Source: Anaerolineales bacterium (GTDB lineage: Bacteria > Chloroflexota > Anaerolineae > Anaerolineales > UBA11858). Taken from it: a stretch of DNA of 54,232 nt. Where the stretch lies: contig JANTFT010000010.1 in assembly GCA_024763275.1 (NCBI GenBank), positions 1-54,232 on the forward strand. The letters run 5' to 3'. Of this stretch, positions 27,153 through 36,058 are shown one piece after another (position 1 is the stretch's first letter; each line of letters starts with the position of its first letter). The translations under genes and the position numbers were made by a program. The notes under the pieces were generated by a model. That model was not told the origin of the DNA. It made no database searches and was given only the letters and a program-made list of their open reading frames with translations.

Positions 27153-28466
27153 ATGAAGAACATCTGTGTTGTCGGGGTCGGATATGTGGGGATCATTACC
27201 GCAGCTTGTTTTGCTGATCTGGGGAACAAGGTCGTTGCCCTGGATATCGATGTGGAAAAGATTGAGGGCTTGAAAAAGGGCATCATGCCCATCTACGAGC
27301 CCGGTTTAAAGGAACTGGTTGACCGCAACGTCCTGGCTAACAGGCTTTCCTTTACGAGCTCCTATGCTGAAGGTTTGCGGGATGCCGAATTCGTCTTTAT
27401 CGCTGTGGGCACACCTTCCGGGGTGGATGGCGAAGCCGATCTGCAGTACGTTGCCGCGGCAGCCCGCTCCATCGCCGATAATATCAAAGAAGGATTGATC
27501 ATCATCAACAAATCCACTGTCCCGGTTGGAACAGGGGATTGGGTTTCTGATATCATCCGGGAGCAGAACCCCGATGCGGGCAAGTTCTCAGTAGTTTCCT
27601 GTCCAGAATTCCTGCGGGAAGGCTCTGCCATTGGCGACTTCATGCAGCCCCACCGTATCGTAGTTGGCTCACTGGATCCAGACGCTTCCGACAAAGTAGC
27701 TCAGCTTCACCTTCCGCTGCGGGCTCCGATTGTAGTAACCGATCTGCGAACAGCGGAGATGATCAAATATGCTTCCAATGCCTTCCTGGCTACCAAGATA
27801 TCTTTTATCAACGAGATCGCCAATATCTGTGAGGACCTGGGCGCAGACGTGATGGAAGTATCCAACGGTATGGGATTTGATCCCCGGATCGGACCATCTT
27901 TCCTGAACGCCGGGATTGGTTACGGGGGATCCTGCTTCCCGAAAGACGTCAAGGCCCTGGCCTACATGGCTGAAAAAGCCGGCCGGCATCCCAAATTACT
28001 GAACTCTGTCATGGAGATCAACACCTGCCGCCGGGAGATGGCTGTTGACCAGGTGAAATCCCTGCTGGAGGACAAGAATCTGACTGGCAAGACAATTGGC
28101 TTGCTGGGTTTATCGTTCAAACCCAATACAGATGACATGCGCGACGCTCCTTCGATCACCATTGCCAACCTGCTGGTCGCGGAAGGTGCGGTTGTCAAAG
28201 CTTTTGATCCCATCGCCATGGAAGAAGCTGCCAAACTGCTGCCTGGCATTGAAATGACCACCAGCCCCTACGAACTAGCAGAGGGCTGTGACGCCCTAAT
28301 CGTCAATACCGAATGGAATGAGTTCCGCCAGCTGGACCTCAAGCGCATCAGGGACGCCATGAAATCCCCCCTGCTCTTCGACGGCCGGAATATCTATGAC
28401 CCGGAAAAAATGGTCAATTTGGGCTTCCGCTACCGCGGGGTAGGCCGGGGCTACAACGGTTCCTGA
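27153..28466 (+). CDS. ugd: UDP-glucose 6-dehydrogenase
   Basis: 437 residues. The N-terminal Rossmann motif is [12 protein letters not shown] (6-17). [10 protein letters not shown] and [11 protein letters not shown] follow, and [16 protein letters not shown] places the catalytic Cys261. The C-terminal domain has [16 protein letters not shown]. The enzyme makes UDP-glucuronate from UDP-glucose, for surface polysaccharides. AAAGGA precedes the ATG. The methyltransferase gene follows 52 bases later on the same strand. Confidence 0.96.
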   Translation: MKNICVVGVGYVGIITAACFADLGNKVVALDIDVEKIEGLKKGIMPIYEPGLKELVDRNVLANRLSFTSSYAEGLRDAEFVFIAVGTPSGVDGEADLQYVAAAARSIADNIKEGLIIINKSTVPVGTGDWVSDIIREQNPDAGKFSVVSCPEFLREGSAIGDFMQPHRIVVGSLDPDASDKVAQLHLPLRAPIVVTDLRTAEMIKYASNAFLATKISFINEIANICEDLGADVMEVSNGMGFDPRIGPSFLNAGIGYGGSCFPKDVKALAYMAEKAGRHPKLLNSVMEINTCRREMAVDQVKSLLEDKNLTGKTIGLLGLSFKPNTDDMRDAPSITIANLLVAEGAVVKAFDPIAMEEAAKLLPGIEMTTSPYELAEGCDALIVNTEWNEFRQLDLKRIRDAMKSPLLFDGRNIYDPEKMVNLGFRYRGVGRGYNGS

Positions 28467-28518
28467 GCCAAATGAACGCTGTCAACGGCGCGGTCAATTA
28501 GAAAGGCAAACGCTAAAG

Positions 28519-29421
28519 ATGGGGAAAATCCCCGAACACCCCCGAGTTATCGACTACGAAAACTCCGATTACCAGACCAGCTTCTGGGAAGAAGGCGGTA
28601 GGGAGTATGAGGACCGCTGTGAGCAAATCGCTCTGAAGCGGCTGCTGCCAGACCAGGGAAATCTGCTGCTGGAGATTGGCGCAGGAGCGGGCAGAAATAC
28701 CCCCCGCTACCGGGGTTATCAGCGGATCGTTCTGCTGGATTATTCACTCACCCAGCTCCAGCAAGCTCAGAGCTATCTTGGAAGAGGAGAATCCTATATA
28801 TACGTTGCCGGGGATGTTTACCAATTACCTTTCATCGATGGGCTGTTTGACGGCAGCACGATGATCCGCACCCTGCACCACATGCAGGACCCACTAGCCG
28901 CTCTCCAGCAAGCCCGCCGGGTCTTAAAACCCGGCAGCCCCTTCATCCTGGAATACGCTAATAAGCAGAATCTGAAAGCTATCCTGCGCTATTGGCTGGG
29001 ACAGCAGGATTGGAATCCTTTCTCACTCGAAGCCGTTGAATTCACCGATCTGAATTACGATTTTCATCCCCGCAGGATCCGCCAGTGGCTGACTGAGGCA
29101 GGCTTTAAGTTACAAAAGCAGCTCACCGTTTCCCATTTCCGGATCGATTTTCTCAAGAAAACCCTGCCGGCACGTCTGCTGGCAGCTCTTGATGGTATTT
29201 TTCAGCTCACAGGAAGATGGTGGCAGCTGTCACCCAGTGTCTTCACCCGCAGCACGGCAGGTGGTCCCGGACCCTCAGCCGCTGTCAAGGGTTTCTTCCA
29301 GTGCCCTGCCTGTGGAACTGCCCTGCCAGATGTGCAGGACCAGGCGGAATGGCTGGAGTGCCCCTCCTGTGGAAAGACCTACCCGATCCTGGATGGGATT
29401 TACGACTTCCGCAGGGGCTAA
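28519..29421 (+). CDS. SAM-dependent methyltransferase with C-terminal Trm112-like zinc ribbon
   Basis: 300 residues. Class I methyltransferase motif I is LLEIGAGAGRN (50-60). YVAGDVYQLPF, a motif II region, and the IRTLHHMQDPLAALQQARRVLKPG helix-strand are of the Methyltransf_11 type. The last 43 residues hold two CxxC pairs (Cys262/265 and Cys281/284) in a Trm112p-like short domain. In RlmA-type enzymes a zinc ribbon is N-terminal, so the order is reversed here. The substrate is unknown. The stop codon lies inside the hairpin at 29414. Confidence 0.85.
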   Translation: MGKIPEHPRVIDYENSDYQTSFWEEGGREYEDRCEQIALKRLLPDQGNLLLEIGAGAGRNTPRYRGYQRIVLLDYSLTQLQQAQSYLGRGESYIYVAGDVYQLPFIDGLFDGSTMIRTLHHMQDPLAALQQARRVLKPGSPFILEYANKQNLKAILRYWLGQQDWNPFSLEAVEFTDLNYDFHPRRIRQWLTEAGFKLQKQLTVSHFRIDFLKKTLPARLLAALDGIFQLTGRWWQLSPSVFTRSTAGGPGPSAAVKGFFQCPACGTALPDVQDQAEWLECPSCGKTYPILDGIYDFRRG

Positions 29422-29444
29422 GTCCCTTTGAGGGACTTAGCCCC
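29414..29444. terminator. perfect palindromic hairpin between convergent genes, CTAAGTCC family
   Basis: 14-bp stem GGGGCTAAGTCCCT/AGGGACTTAGCCCC with a TTG loop, overlapping the methyltransferase stop and ending 7 bases before the pheT stop. It is related to the palindrome at 1910-1941. It lacks a T-run. Confidence 0.65.
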
Positions 29445-29451
29445 TGGATTC

Positions 29452-31992
29452 TCACCAGCTGCGCAGCTGGGCGCCCAGTTCTTTTTCTAACCTGCGGACT
29501 ATCTTGTTGCGGATCGCCAAGACCTCTTTGTCGGTTAAAGTCTTCTCTGGATGCTGGTAAACCAGGTTGTACGCCAGACTCTTTTTGCCTTCCCCGACCT
29601 GCTCGCCACGGTAGACGTCGAACAAACGCACCTCTCGAAGGGTCTTTCCTCCCGTTTGACGGATGAGGGCTTCTACATCCCCAGCAGGCACCTGTCCATC
29701 AACCACCAGTGCCAGGTCTTCCAGGACCGGCGGCTGATCGGGAATAGGCTCCACCTCGAAGAGCTGGTCTACACCCTTGATCAAAGCGGCTATATCGAGT
29801 ATCGCTGCCGGCAGAGGCCGGTCCTGTAAGCGATAATTCCTTTTAACCTGGGGGTGAATTTCGCCTATATAACCCACTGCAACCCCGGAGGCCTCTATTC
29901 TGGCCGACTTTCCGGGGTGAAAACCAGGGAACTCATCCGGTAAATATTTAACTGCGCTGATGTGCAGATCTGCCAGCAGCTCATCAAGGATCCCCTTCAA
30001 ATCATAAAAATCCATTGGTTCCGAATCGGTGGACAGCCAGGAAGGAAGCGTCCTCGATCCGCTCAGGCACAGCCCCAGTTTGGTGATCTCCTGGATTTCA
30101 GCGCCTTCCTCAGTTGGCAGGAACTCCGGCCCAATCTCAAACAGAGCAATGCGTTCCCGTTGGCGGTGATTCTTCGCAACCACCTCCAGCAAGGAAGCCA
30201 GCAGATTCCTGCGCATGACCGTTTTGTCAGCGCTGATCGGGTTGGCCAGTTCCAGATAATCAGGAAACTCATCACCCTCTTCCGGGGGAAGAGCTTTGCG
30301 CTCAATTTCAGGCGAAGTCATTCGGTAGCTGACAATTTCCTGCAGGCCGAGGCCAACCAGTTTGTCCCGGATCTTTTCCTCCAGCTCCAATCCATGGTTG
30401 CCAACCTGTGGCGGAAGGGCGTCGCTCAGGTTAGTCTCCGGAATTTTGTCATATCCGTATATGCGGGCGATTTCCTCCATCAGATCAGCCTTGCCGATCA
30501 TGCCTTTTCCAATATCCAGGCGGTGAGGTGGGGTCTTGACCAACAGCTGGTCTTCATTAACCTCCACGTTAAAATCAAGCTTCTGCAGCAGATCAGCGAT
30601 CTCCCGAAGTGTCAGGTCCAATCCCAGCCAGCGCTGAACATCTCTGGAGGTGAGTATCACCTCCGGGTCTTCCGGCGGGAGCGGGTATTCATCCACCAAA
30701 CCCCGGGCGACTTTTCCGCCAGTCCATCTGCGCATCCACTCCAAACAGCGCAGCACTCCCTGGGGAGCGAGCTCAGGGTGCACGCCCCGCTCAAAACGGT
30801 ATGCCGCCTCTGACGGCAGCCCCTGAGAGGCAACGGTCCGTCGGATATTGACATAATTCCAGGAAGCCCCCTCCAGGAGCACACTGACGGTTTGCGGGGT
30901 CACTTCCGACTCAGCCCCACCCATCACACCCGCCAGCGAGAGCGGGCCTGCCTGGTCAGTGACCAGCACGGTGAAATCATCCAGCTTCCTCTCCACATCA
31001 TCCAGGGTGGTGAGGGTTTCCCCCTGCTCAGCCCGGCGGGTGATGATCAGGGGTGTTTTCCCACCAGCGCGCTGGACCAGCACATCGTAATCAAAAGCGT
31101 GCAGCGGCTCACCGATCTCGAGCATGGTGTAGTTGGTGGCATCCACCAGAGCATCAATCGGCCGCACGCCAGCCAGCTTCAATCTCAGCTGAACCCAATA
31201 GGGACTGGGCTGGATGGACACGTTCTCGATCAGGCCCAGGACAAAGCGGGGATTGTCCTCTGGATTGGTTATTTTTACGGCAGCTTTCCCCTTAATGGGA
31301 TCACCTTCCATGAGCGGATTCAGCTCCGGTGGCTTCAAACTCGCCCCAGTGATGGCAGCTACCTCACGGGCAACCCCGAAGACACTGGCAGCTCGCGCGA
31401 TATTGGGAGTGATGGCAATGTCCAGCACCGCGTCCCCGAGATATTCCACCAGGGGTTTCCCGGTGGGCGCGTCCGGATCGAGCAGGATGATACCCTCATG
31501 CTCATCCGAGATGCCCAGCTCTCTTTCTGAACAGGCCATTGAATAGGATTCCACCCCGCGGATCTTTTTTCTCTTCAAAGTGGTAGTAGCGTTGGGATCG
31601 GATTCGTTATAAGCGTCGATGATGGTCGCCCCTTCCCGGGCATAAGCCACTTTGAGGGGGGGATCCAGCTCTCCCTTTCCTTTATAGGGGAAAAGATTGG
31701 GTGCCCCGGTGAGCACAGTATGCTCCTTTTCCCCATCGTCAAGGCGGCAGAGAACCAGCCGGTCAGCGTTAGGATGAGGCATCACCTCCCGCACCTCACC
31801 GACCACGATCTCTTCCGGCCCCCAGGGGATCCCGGTGACTTTGGTTTCCTGCTTCTTGCCTTCCGGTCGTTGCAGTCCCACATAGCGGATCTCCTCAACC
31901 TCCAACCCCGCCAGGGTCAGTTTATGAGCCAGCTCTTCGATAGGCAGGGATATTTCCACAAATTCTTTCAGCCATGAGATAGGTACTTTCAT
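29452..31992 (-). CDS. pheT: phenylalanyl-tRNA synthetase beta subunit
   Basis: 846 residues in the bacterial layout: N-terminal KVPISWLKEFVEI, an EMAP/tRNA-binding domain (about 55-165), the B3/B4 editing domain, B5 (about 440-515), the catalytic-like core, and a C-terminal FDX-ACB domain ending KTLTDKEVLAIRNKIVRRLEKELGAQLR. It pairs with PheS to charge tRNA-Phe. AAGGAT precedes the ATG. It is the second gene of a T-box-controlled pheS-pheT operon (48-base gap). Confidence 0.97.
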   Translation of the reverse strand: MKVPISWLKEFVEISLPIEELAHKLTLAGLEVEEIRYVGLQRPEGKKQETKVTGIPWGPEEIVVGEVREVMPHPNADRLVLCRLDDGEKEHTVLTGAPNLFPYKGKGELDPPLKVAYAREGATIIDAYNESDPNATTTLKRKKIRGVESYSMACSERELGISDEHEGIILLDPDAPTGKPLVEYLGDAVLDIAITPNIARAASVFGVAREVAAITGASLKPPELNPLMEGDPIKGKAAVKITNPEDNPRFVLGLIENVSIQPSPYWVQLRLKLAGVRPIDALVDATNYTMLEIGEPLHAFDYDVLVQRAGGKTPLIITRRAEQGETLTTLDDVERKLDDFTVLVTDQAGPLSLAGVMGGAESEVTPQTVSVLLEGASWNYVNIRRTVASQGLPSEAAYRFERGVHPELAPQGVLRCLEWMRRWTGGKVARGLVDEYPLPPEDPEVILTSRDVQRWLGLDLTLREIADLLQKLDFNVEVNEDQLLVKTPPHRLDIGKGMIGKADLMEEIARIYGYDKIPETNLSDALPPQVGNHGLELEEKIRDKLVGLGLQEIVSYRMTSPEIERKALPPEEGDEFPDYLELANPISADKTVMRRNLLASLLEVVAKNHRQRERIALFEIGPEFLPTEEGAEIQEITKLGLCLSGSRTLPSWLSTDSEPMDFYDLKGILDELLADLHISAVKYLPDEFPGFHPGKSARIEASGVAVGYIGEIHPQVKRNYRLQDRPLPAAILDIAALIKGVDQLFEVEPIPDQPPVLEDLALVVDGQVPAGDVEALIRQTGGKTLREVRLFDVYRGEQVGEGKKSLAYNLVYQHPEKTLTDKEVLAIRNKIVRRLEKELGAQLRSW

Positions 31993-32040
31993 CGTTCAGA
32001 TCCTTTCAGTGATATTTGCCACTCAAGATTCTGGCTCACG

Positions 32041-33102
32041 TTAAAACTGCTCCAGAAAACGCAGATCGTTGGCCCAAAAATAACGGATATCCTCAATATG
32101 GTGGCGCATCATGGTGATGCGCTCCGGACCCATACCAAAGGCGAATCCGGAATATACTTCCGGGTCAAAACCGCCATTCTCAAGCACTACGGGGTGGACC
32201 ATCCCACAGCCCAGGATTTCCAGCCAACCAGTCCCCTTGCAGACCGAACAGCCCTGACCACCGCATAGAAAACAGCCCACATCCATCTCCGCGCTGGGCT
32301 CTGTGAAGGGAAAGTGGGAAGCCCGAAAGCGGGTTTTGACGTCCTGCCCGAACATCCGGCGGGCAAAATTACTGAGAGTGCCTTTTAAATCGCCAAAGGT
32401 TATTCCCTTACCAACAGCCAGCCCTTCCACCTGGTTGAACTGGATCTCCGAGCGGGAAGTGATCTGCTCATAACGGTAGCACATGCCCGGGAGGATGATG
32501 CGAATAGGAGGGGGATCCTCAGGATACTTTCGGTTGTGCTCTCGCATAGCATGGATCTGACCAGGAGAGGTATGGGTGCGCATCATCAGCGGATTATCAG
32601 CCCTATCCCTCTCAGATTTGAGGAAGAAAGTGTCTTGCATGTCCCGGGCAGGATGATGGGGCGGAAAGTTAAGCAGCTGAAAATTGACCAGGTCGGTTTC
32701 CACTTCCTGGGACCGGTAAATCTGGAATCCCATATCACCGAAGATCCGGTAAATCTCCCGCAGCGTCTGCGTGGTTGGATGAAGCCTGCCGCTGGTGATG
32801 CTTCTTCCGGGCAAGGTGACATCGATCTTCTCCCCAGCCAGGGATTCCTGGATGCGGCGCGCTTCCAGCTGGGCCGCTTTTTCCCCGGAGGATTTCTCCA
32901 GGGCAAGTTTTACCTGGTTGGCAGCCTTCCCAACCAGCGGTTTTTCCTCTTTAGACAGTGAAGCCAGGCTTTTAAAGACATCCATCAGCGCAGAGCTCCG
33001 ACCCAGATACTTGGTCTGCCATTTATCCAGGGCATCCAGGGAATCCACTTCCTCCAGCGCCCTGAGCGCCTCCTGCTGGATGCCTTTCAATTTTTCCTGC
33101 AT
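32041..33102 (-). CDS. pheS: phenylalanyl-tRNA synthetase alpha subunit
   Basis: 353 residues. An N-terminal coiled coil (1-90) is followed by the class II core: motif 2 region FRASHFPFTEPSAEMDV, the Cys-rich insert CGGQGCSVCKGTGWLEILGCGMVHP common in bacterial PheS, and motif 3 GFAFGMGPERITMM. GAGGAGG gives a strong ribosome site. Expression should be set by the T-box leader directly upstream. Confidence 0.97.
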   Translation of the reverse strand: MQEKLKGIQQEALRALEEVDSLDALDKWQTKYLGRSSALMDVFKSLASLSKEEKPLVGKAANQVKLALEKSSGEKAAQLEARRIQESLAGEKIDVTLPGRSITSGRLHPTTQTLREIYRIFGDMGFQIYRSQEVETDLVNFQLLNFPPHHPARDMQDTFFLKSERDRADNPLMMRTHTSPGQIHAMREHNRKYPEDPPPIRIILPGMCYRYEQITSRSEIQFNQVEGLAVGKGITFGDLKGTLSNFARRMFGQDVKTRFRASHFPFTEPSAEMDVGCFLCGGQGCSVCKGTGWLEILGCGMVHPVVLENGGFDPEVYSGFAFGMGPERITMMRHHIEDIRYFWANDLRFLEQF

Positions 33103-33155
33103 AGAACCTCCTCAGCTTTTCAACTCCGAAAATACGGACATTTCGGATCCTAAAA

Positions 33156-33443
33156 AGAAAAACCCGCCCCACAAAGGGACGGGGTTCACCCGTGGTACCA
33201 CCCAATTTAGCCAGGATCTGGCTCACTTATCCCAACGGCAGCATCAGTAACACTGCGATTGGTTCCCCGGTTAACGGTGGGGCAGCGGCTCAAACTACTA
33301 GGTTTCCCTTTCCCCTGAGCACTCGGGAGTGAACTTCCCCTGATTGGCAGTCCGCAACGGGGTCTCAGTCTCTGCCCCATTTTCCCTGTCAGCACCAATC
33401 AGCGTACTTTTCTCCGTCTGCGATTTGACTATTTACTATTATC
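33156..33443 (-). promoter_or_regulatory. T-box riboswitch, Phe (UUC) specifier, with terminator
   Basis: The minus strand carries the T-box sequence GGGTGGTACCACGGG (33203-33189), then a terminator stem AACCC/GTCCC with GGGGCGGGTT and a T-run (33185-33156). In stem I, CTGATTGG pairs with CCAATCAG, and GGAG pairs with CTCC. Between them the specifier loop has AAAAGTACG on the 5' side and GGGAAGTTCA on the 3' side, placing TTC plus A at 33333-33330. UUC is a Phe codon, agreeing with pheST downstream. Uncharged tRNA-Phe would stabilise the antiterminator. Confidence 0.92.
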
Positions 33444-33448
33444 CTCTA

Positions 33449-33476
33449 ATTATGAATAAAAAAACCGTTCTGTCAA
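33449..33476 (-). promoter_or_regulatory. promoter of the pheST T-box transcript
   Basis: TTGACA (33476-33471), 16-base spacer, CATAAT (33454-33449) on the minus strand. The predicted start near 33442 fits the 5' end of stem I. Confidence 0.6.
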
Positions 33477-33525
33477 GACCCACTGGCAGATTGCCCTGAC
33501 AGCTGGATGGAAATATTAGCTGGCC

Positions 33526-34164
33526 TTAATCAAGATCATCCTCAAAATATGGGTCTAAATGGCTGTCCAGAGCTTCTTCCAGGCAGCCAAACACAAAAGC
33601 TGTCAGATGGGCGATGAACTGGAGCACAGCCAGATCCTGTTCGTTAAAACAATCCTCCGAAAGGGCATTCACCACTTCCATCACACCCAGCACCCGGTTG
33701 CCTGCCATCAGCGGCACGGCCATCAGGCTCTGGGTATGAAAACCGATCGATTGGTCAACTGCTGATATCCAGCGGCTGTCCTTTCTGACATCAGGAACCA
33801 GGGCTGCCTTTTTGTGCTTTCGAACCCAACCCGCCACACCACTATCCGCCGGGATCCGGTAGCCGGTCAATTCCTGATGGCGATCGCCAACCACAGCCAC
33901 AAAGACCAGCTCTTCGGTCTCGTCATCCAGCAGCAGAATCGACCCATTCTCGGAATTCACCGCTTCCAGGGCAATGGACAGGTTCCTCATCACCATAGCC
34001 ATCAGATCGGACGTCTGGGAGAAATTCTGTGGAGTACATTCCAGCTCATTAAGGGATTTGGCTGCTTTCCAGAGGCGGGAATTCAGATCCTTTAACTCAG
34101 ATAACTCTCTTTTAAGATCCTCATTTTCCGCCTTGATCCTCTTCATCAGCTGTGCGTCTACCAT
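33526..34164 (-). CDS. GAF-domain protein with N-terminal coiled coil
   Basis: 212 residues. Residues 1-45 form a charged coiled coil (KRIKAENEDLKRELSELKDLNSRLWKAA). A GAF domain fills about 55-195: ENGSILLLDDETEELVFVAVVG, RIPADSGVAGWV and SLMAVPLMAGNRVLGVMEVVN. There is no kinase, cyclase or helix-turn-helix output, so it is a stand-alone sensor that may pair with a partner. The C-terminus is very acidic. GGAGGGCAGGG precedes the ATG. Confidence 0.88.
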   Translation of the reverse strand: MVDAQLMKRIKAENEDLKRELSELKDLNSRLWKAAKSLNELECTPQNFSQTSDLMAMVMRNLSIALEAVNSENGSILLLDDETEELVFVAVVGDRHQELTGYRIPADSGVAGWVRKHKKAALVPDVRKDSRWISAVDQSIGFHTQSLMAVPLMAGNRVLGVMEVVNALSEDCFNEQDLAVLQFIAHLTAFVFGCLEEALDSHLDPYFEDDLD

Positions 34165-34286
34165 AATTCCCTGCCCTCCAGCTAGCTTCTTAAGCGCGAA
34201 CTCCTTAAACAGGGGATATTCTTTCCCAATTATACAGCCTATTTACCCAAAACAAGAATTCCTGCAGCGGAATTTCTGGAAGCGTT

Positions 34287-34292
34287 TATAAT
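34287..34292 (+). promoter_or_regulatory. TATAAT box 8 bases before the parvulin gene start
   Basis: TATAAT with only eight bases to the ATG at 34301, and no Shine-Dalgarno. It predicts a leaderless or nearly leaderless mRNA. The -35 is poor. Confidence 0.45.
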
Positions 34293-34300
34293 CTACACAT

Positions 34301-35188
34301 ATGAACTCAGACCGAAAGATCAATATAATCATACTGGTAATATTAGCCGGATTCCTGCTGATGAACGGCTGTACGGGGAACCGCGGCGCTCCACCGGCAA
34401 GCGCGACGCCCATCCTGCCAACCCGCACCCCTTTCCCTCCCTCTCCAACCCCTATCCCCACTGCCGCGGTCGTGAATGGCGACCTGATCACCCTGGCGGA
34501 GTACCAGGAAGAGCTGGCCCGCTATAAAGCCGCTGTGAACAGGGAGCTGACTCCCGAAGACCAGCAGATTGTCATCAACGAACTGATCAATCTCACCCTG
34601 CTGGCCCAGGCGTCTAAGTCTGAGGGCTATCAGGTGGCCGATTCTCTGGTAGAGGAAAGGATTGCCGCTTTGGATACAGAGGAACAGCCCCTGGACAACT
34701 GGCTGGCGGCCAACGGCTTCACACTGGACAGCTTCCGGGTTTATCTGAAAAGATCCCTGGCAGCTGCCTGGATGCGGGATGAGATCATCGCTGATGTGCC
34801 CTACGAAATGGAGCAGATCCATGCCCAGCAGATGCTCTTTTACGACCGGGCAGCGGCTGAACTGGCCTTGCAGGACCTCCAGGAAGGCAAGGATTTTGCC
34901 CAGCTGGCCAGCACCATTGACCCCCAGACCAAGGGGGATCTGGGCTGGTTCCCGGAAGGTTTCCTGACGATTCCAGAGCTGGATCCCGTTCTCTTCAGCC
35001 TCGAGGTCGGCGAAACTAGTGATATTATTGAAACAGAAATCGGTTATCATATCATCAAAGTCCTTGATAAAGAAACCAACCGCCCCCTTGATCCAGCCAT
35101 CCGCCAGATTCTGCAGGAAAAAGCGCTGGACGACTGGATAAAGCGGCGCTGGAAGCTGAGTACGATTGAGATTACCCTACCCTCGTAA
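34301..35188 (+). CDS. parvulin-type peptidyl-prolyl isomerase lipoprotein (SurA/PrsA-like)
   Basis: 295 residues. The lipoprotein signal ends LLMNGC (Cys24). A Pro/Thr spacer follows (about 35-53), then a SurA_N-like helical chaperone region (about 55-165) beginning AAVVNGDLITLAEYQEELARY. The parvulin domain (about 168-270) has IHAQQMLF, DFAQLASTIDPQTKGDLGWFPEG and SDIIETEIGYHIIKVLDKE. It should assist folding of exported proteins outside the membrane. The gene at 35209 follows after 20 bases, probably in the same operon. Confidence 0.92.
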   Translation: MNSDRKINIIILVILAGFLLMNGCTGNRGAPPASATPILPTRTPFPPSPTPIPTAAVVNGDLITLAEYQEELARYKAAVNRELTPEDQQIVINELINLTLLAQASKSEGYQVADSLVEERIAALDTEEQPLDNWLAANGFTLDSFRVYLKRSLAAAWMRDEIIADVPYEMEQIHAQQMLFYDRAAAELALQDLQEGKDFAQLASTIDPQTKGDLGWFPEGFLTIPELDPVLFSLEVGETSDIIETEIGYHIIKVLDKETNRPLDPAIRQILQEKALDDWIKRRWKLSTIEITLPS

Positions 35189-35208
35189 AGTTCTTCTGGA
35201 GGAAATTT

Positions 35209-36000
35209 ATGTCTGATCCTTTTGATGATCCGCTGGAAGACTCATTTGATGATTTCTTTGCGGATGAAGAGGAAGAAGAGTCGATTGAGGAAGCGGTTAA
35301 GCCCCGGATGAAGGTTAATCTGGGAGGCTGTTTGCTGAATCTCCTCTCCGGGATCCTGATCACAGCAACGCTGGTGGTAGGGCTTGTGTTTGGGATTATT
35401 TTTATCAATCCCCAGACTCCCATCAATCCGCTGCCGCCCACAACACTGCCAGTGTTGGTTCTTACGAACACCCCCACTCCAACCCCCAAGGGTGTGCTGC
35501 CTCCCACCTGGACCCCAACATCCACACCGACGCCGCAGCCGTCAGACACCCCCCAGCCAACTGACACACCGCAGCCCAGCGACACTCCCATCCCCACTGC
35601 CGACCTGGAAAGCGGTACTACTTTCACCATTCAGGAAGGGTTTCCCAGCTATGAATCCAACACTTACCACCCGGATGCTGGCTGCAACTGGCTGGGAGTA
35701 GGCGGGCAGATTTTCGATGCAGCCGGTGAGCCGGTTCCCGGCATCCTGGTAGAAGCAGGCGGCTCGTTGGGAGAGATTGATATTTCTGGCTTAACCCTTT
35801 CTGGCACAGCCGAGAAATACGGGGAAGCAGGATACGAGATCACCCTCCATAACACTGCGGTGGATTCTAACGGCGATGTCTGGATCCAGCTGCTGGATCA
35901 GTCTAATCTCCCCCTTTCAGAGAAGATCTATCTGCAAACCTTCAGCAGCTGTGATTCCAACCTGATCAGGATCAATTTCGTCCAGGCTCCGAGTCAGTAG
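35209..36000 (+). CDS. single-pass membrane protein with acidic cytosolic head and Pro/Thr spacer
   Basis: 263 residues. A very acidic N-terminus (DPFDDPLEDSFDDFFADEEE) precedes one membrane helix (about 42-68). A 65-residue spacer of Pro/Thr with SDTPQPTDTPQPSDTP repeats leads to an outer beta-rich domain (about 138-260) with two Cys (GCNWLGVGG and SSCDSN). That domain reads like a carboxypeptidase regulatory/Ig-like fold (GQIFDAAGEPVPGILVEAGG). GGAGGAAA lies before the ATG. The link to the parvulin gene suggests a role in the cell envelope; no function is known. Confidence 0.75.
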   Translation: MSDPFDDPLEDSFDDFFADEEEEESIEEAVKPRMKVNLGGCLLNLLSGILITATLVVGLVFGIIFINPQTPINPLPPTTLPVLVLTNTPTPTPKGVLPPTWTPTSTPTPQPSDTPQPTDTPQPSDTPIPTADLESGTTFTIQEGFPSYESNTYHPDAGCNWLGVGGQIFDAAGEPVPGILVEAGGSLGEIDISGLTLSGTAEKYGEAGYEITLHNTAVDSNGDVWIQLLDQSNLPLSEKIYLQTFSSCDSNLIRINFVQAPSQ

Positions 36001-36019
36001 TATCACCGTTTCTAGAAAA

Positions 36020-36054
36020 AAAGGACCAGGCTGCTGAAGAAGGTCTGGTCCTTT
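36020..36054. terminator. bidirectional hairpin terminator
   Basis: 10-bp stem AAAGGACCAG/CTGGTCCTTT with a 15-base loop, flanked by an A-run on the left and TTT on the right, between genes ending at 36000 and 36059. Confidence 0.8.
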
Positions 36055-36058
36055 ACGT

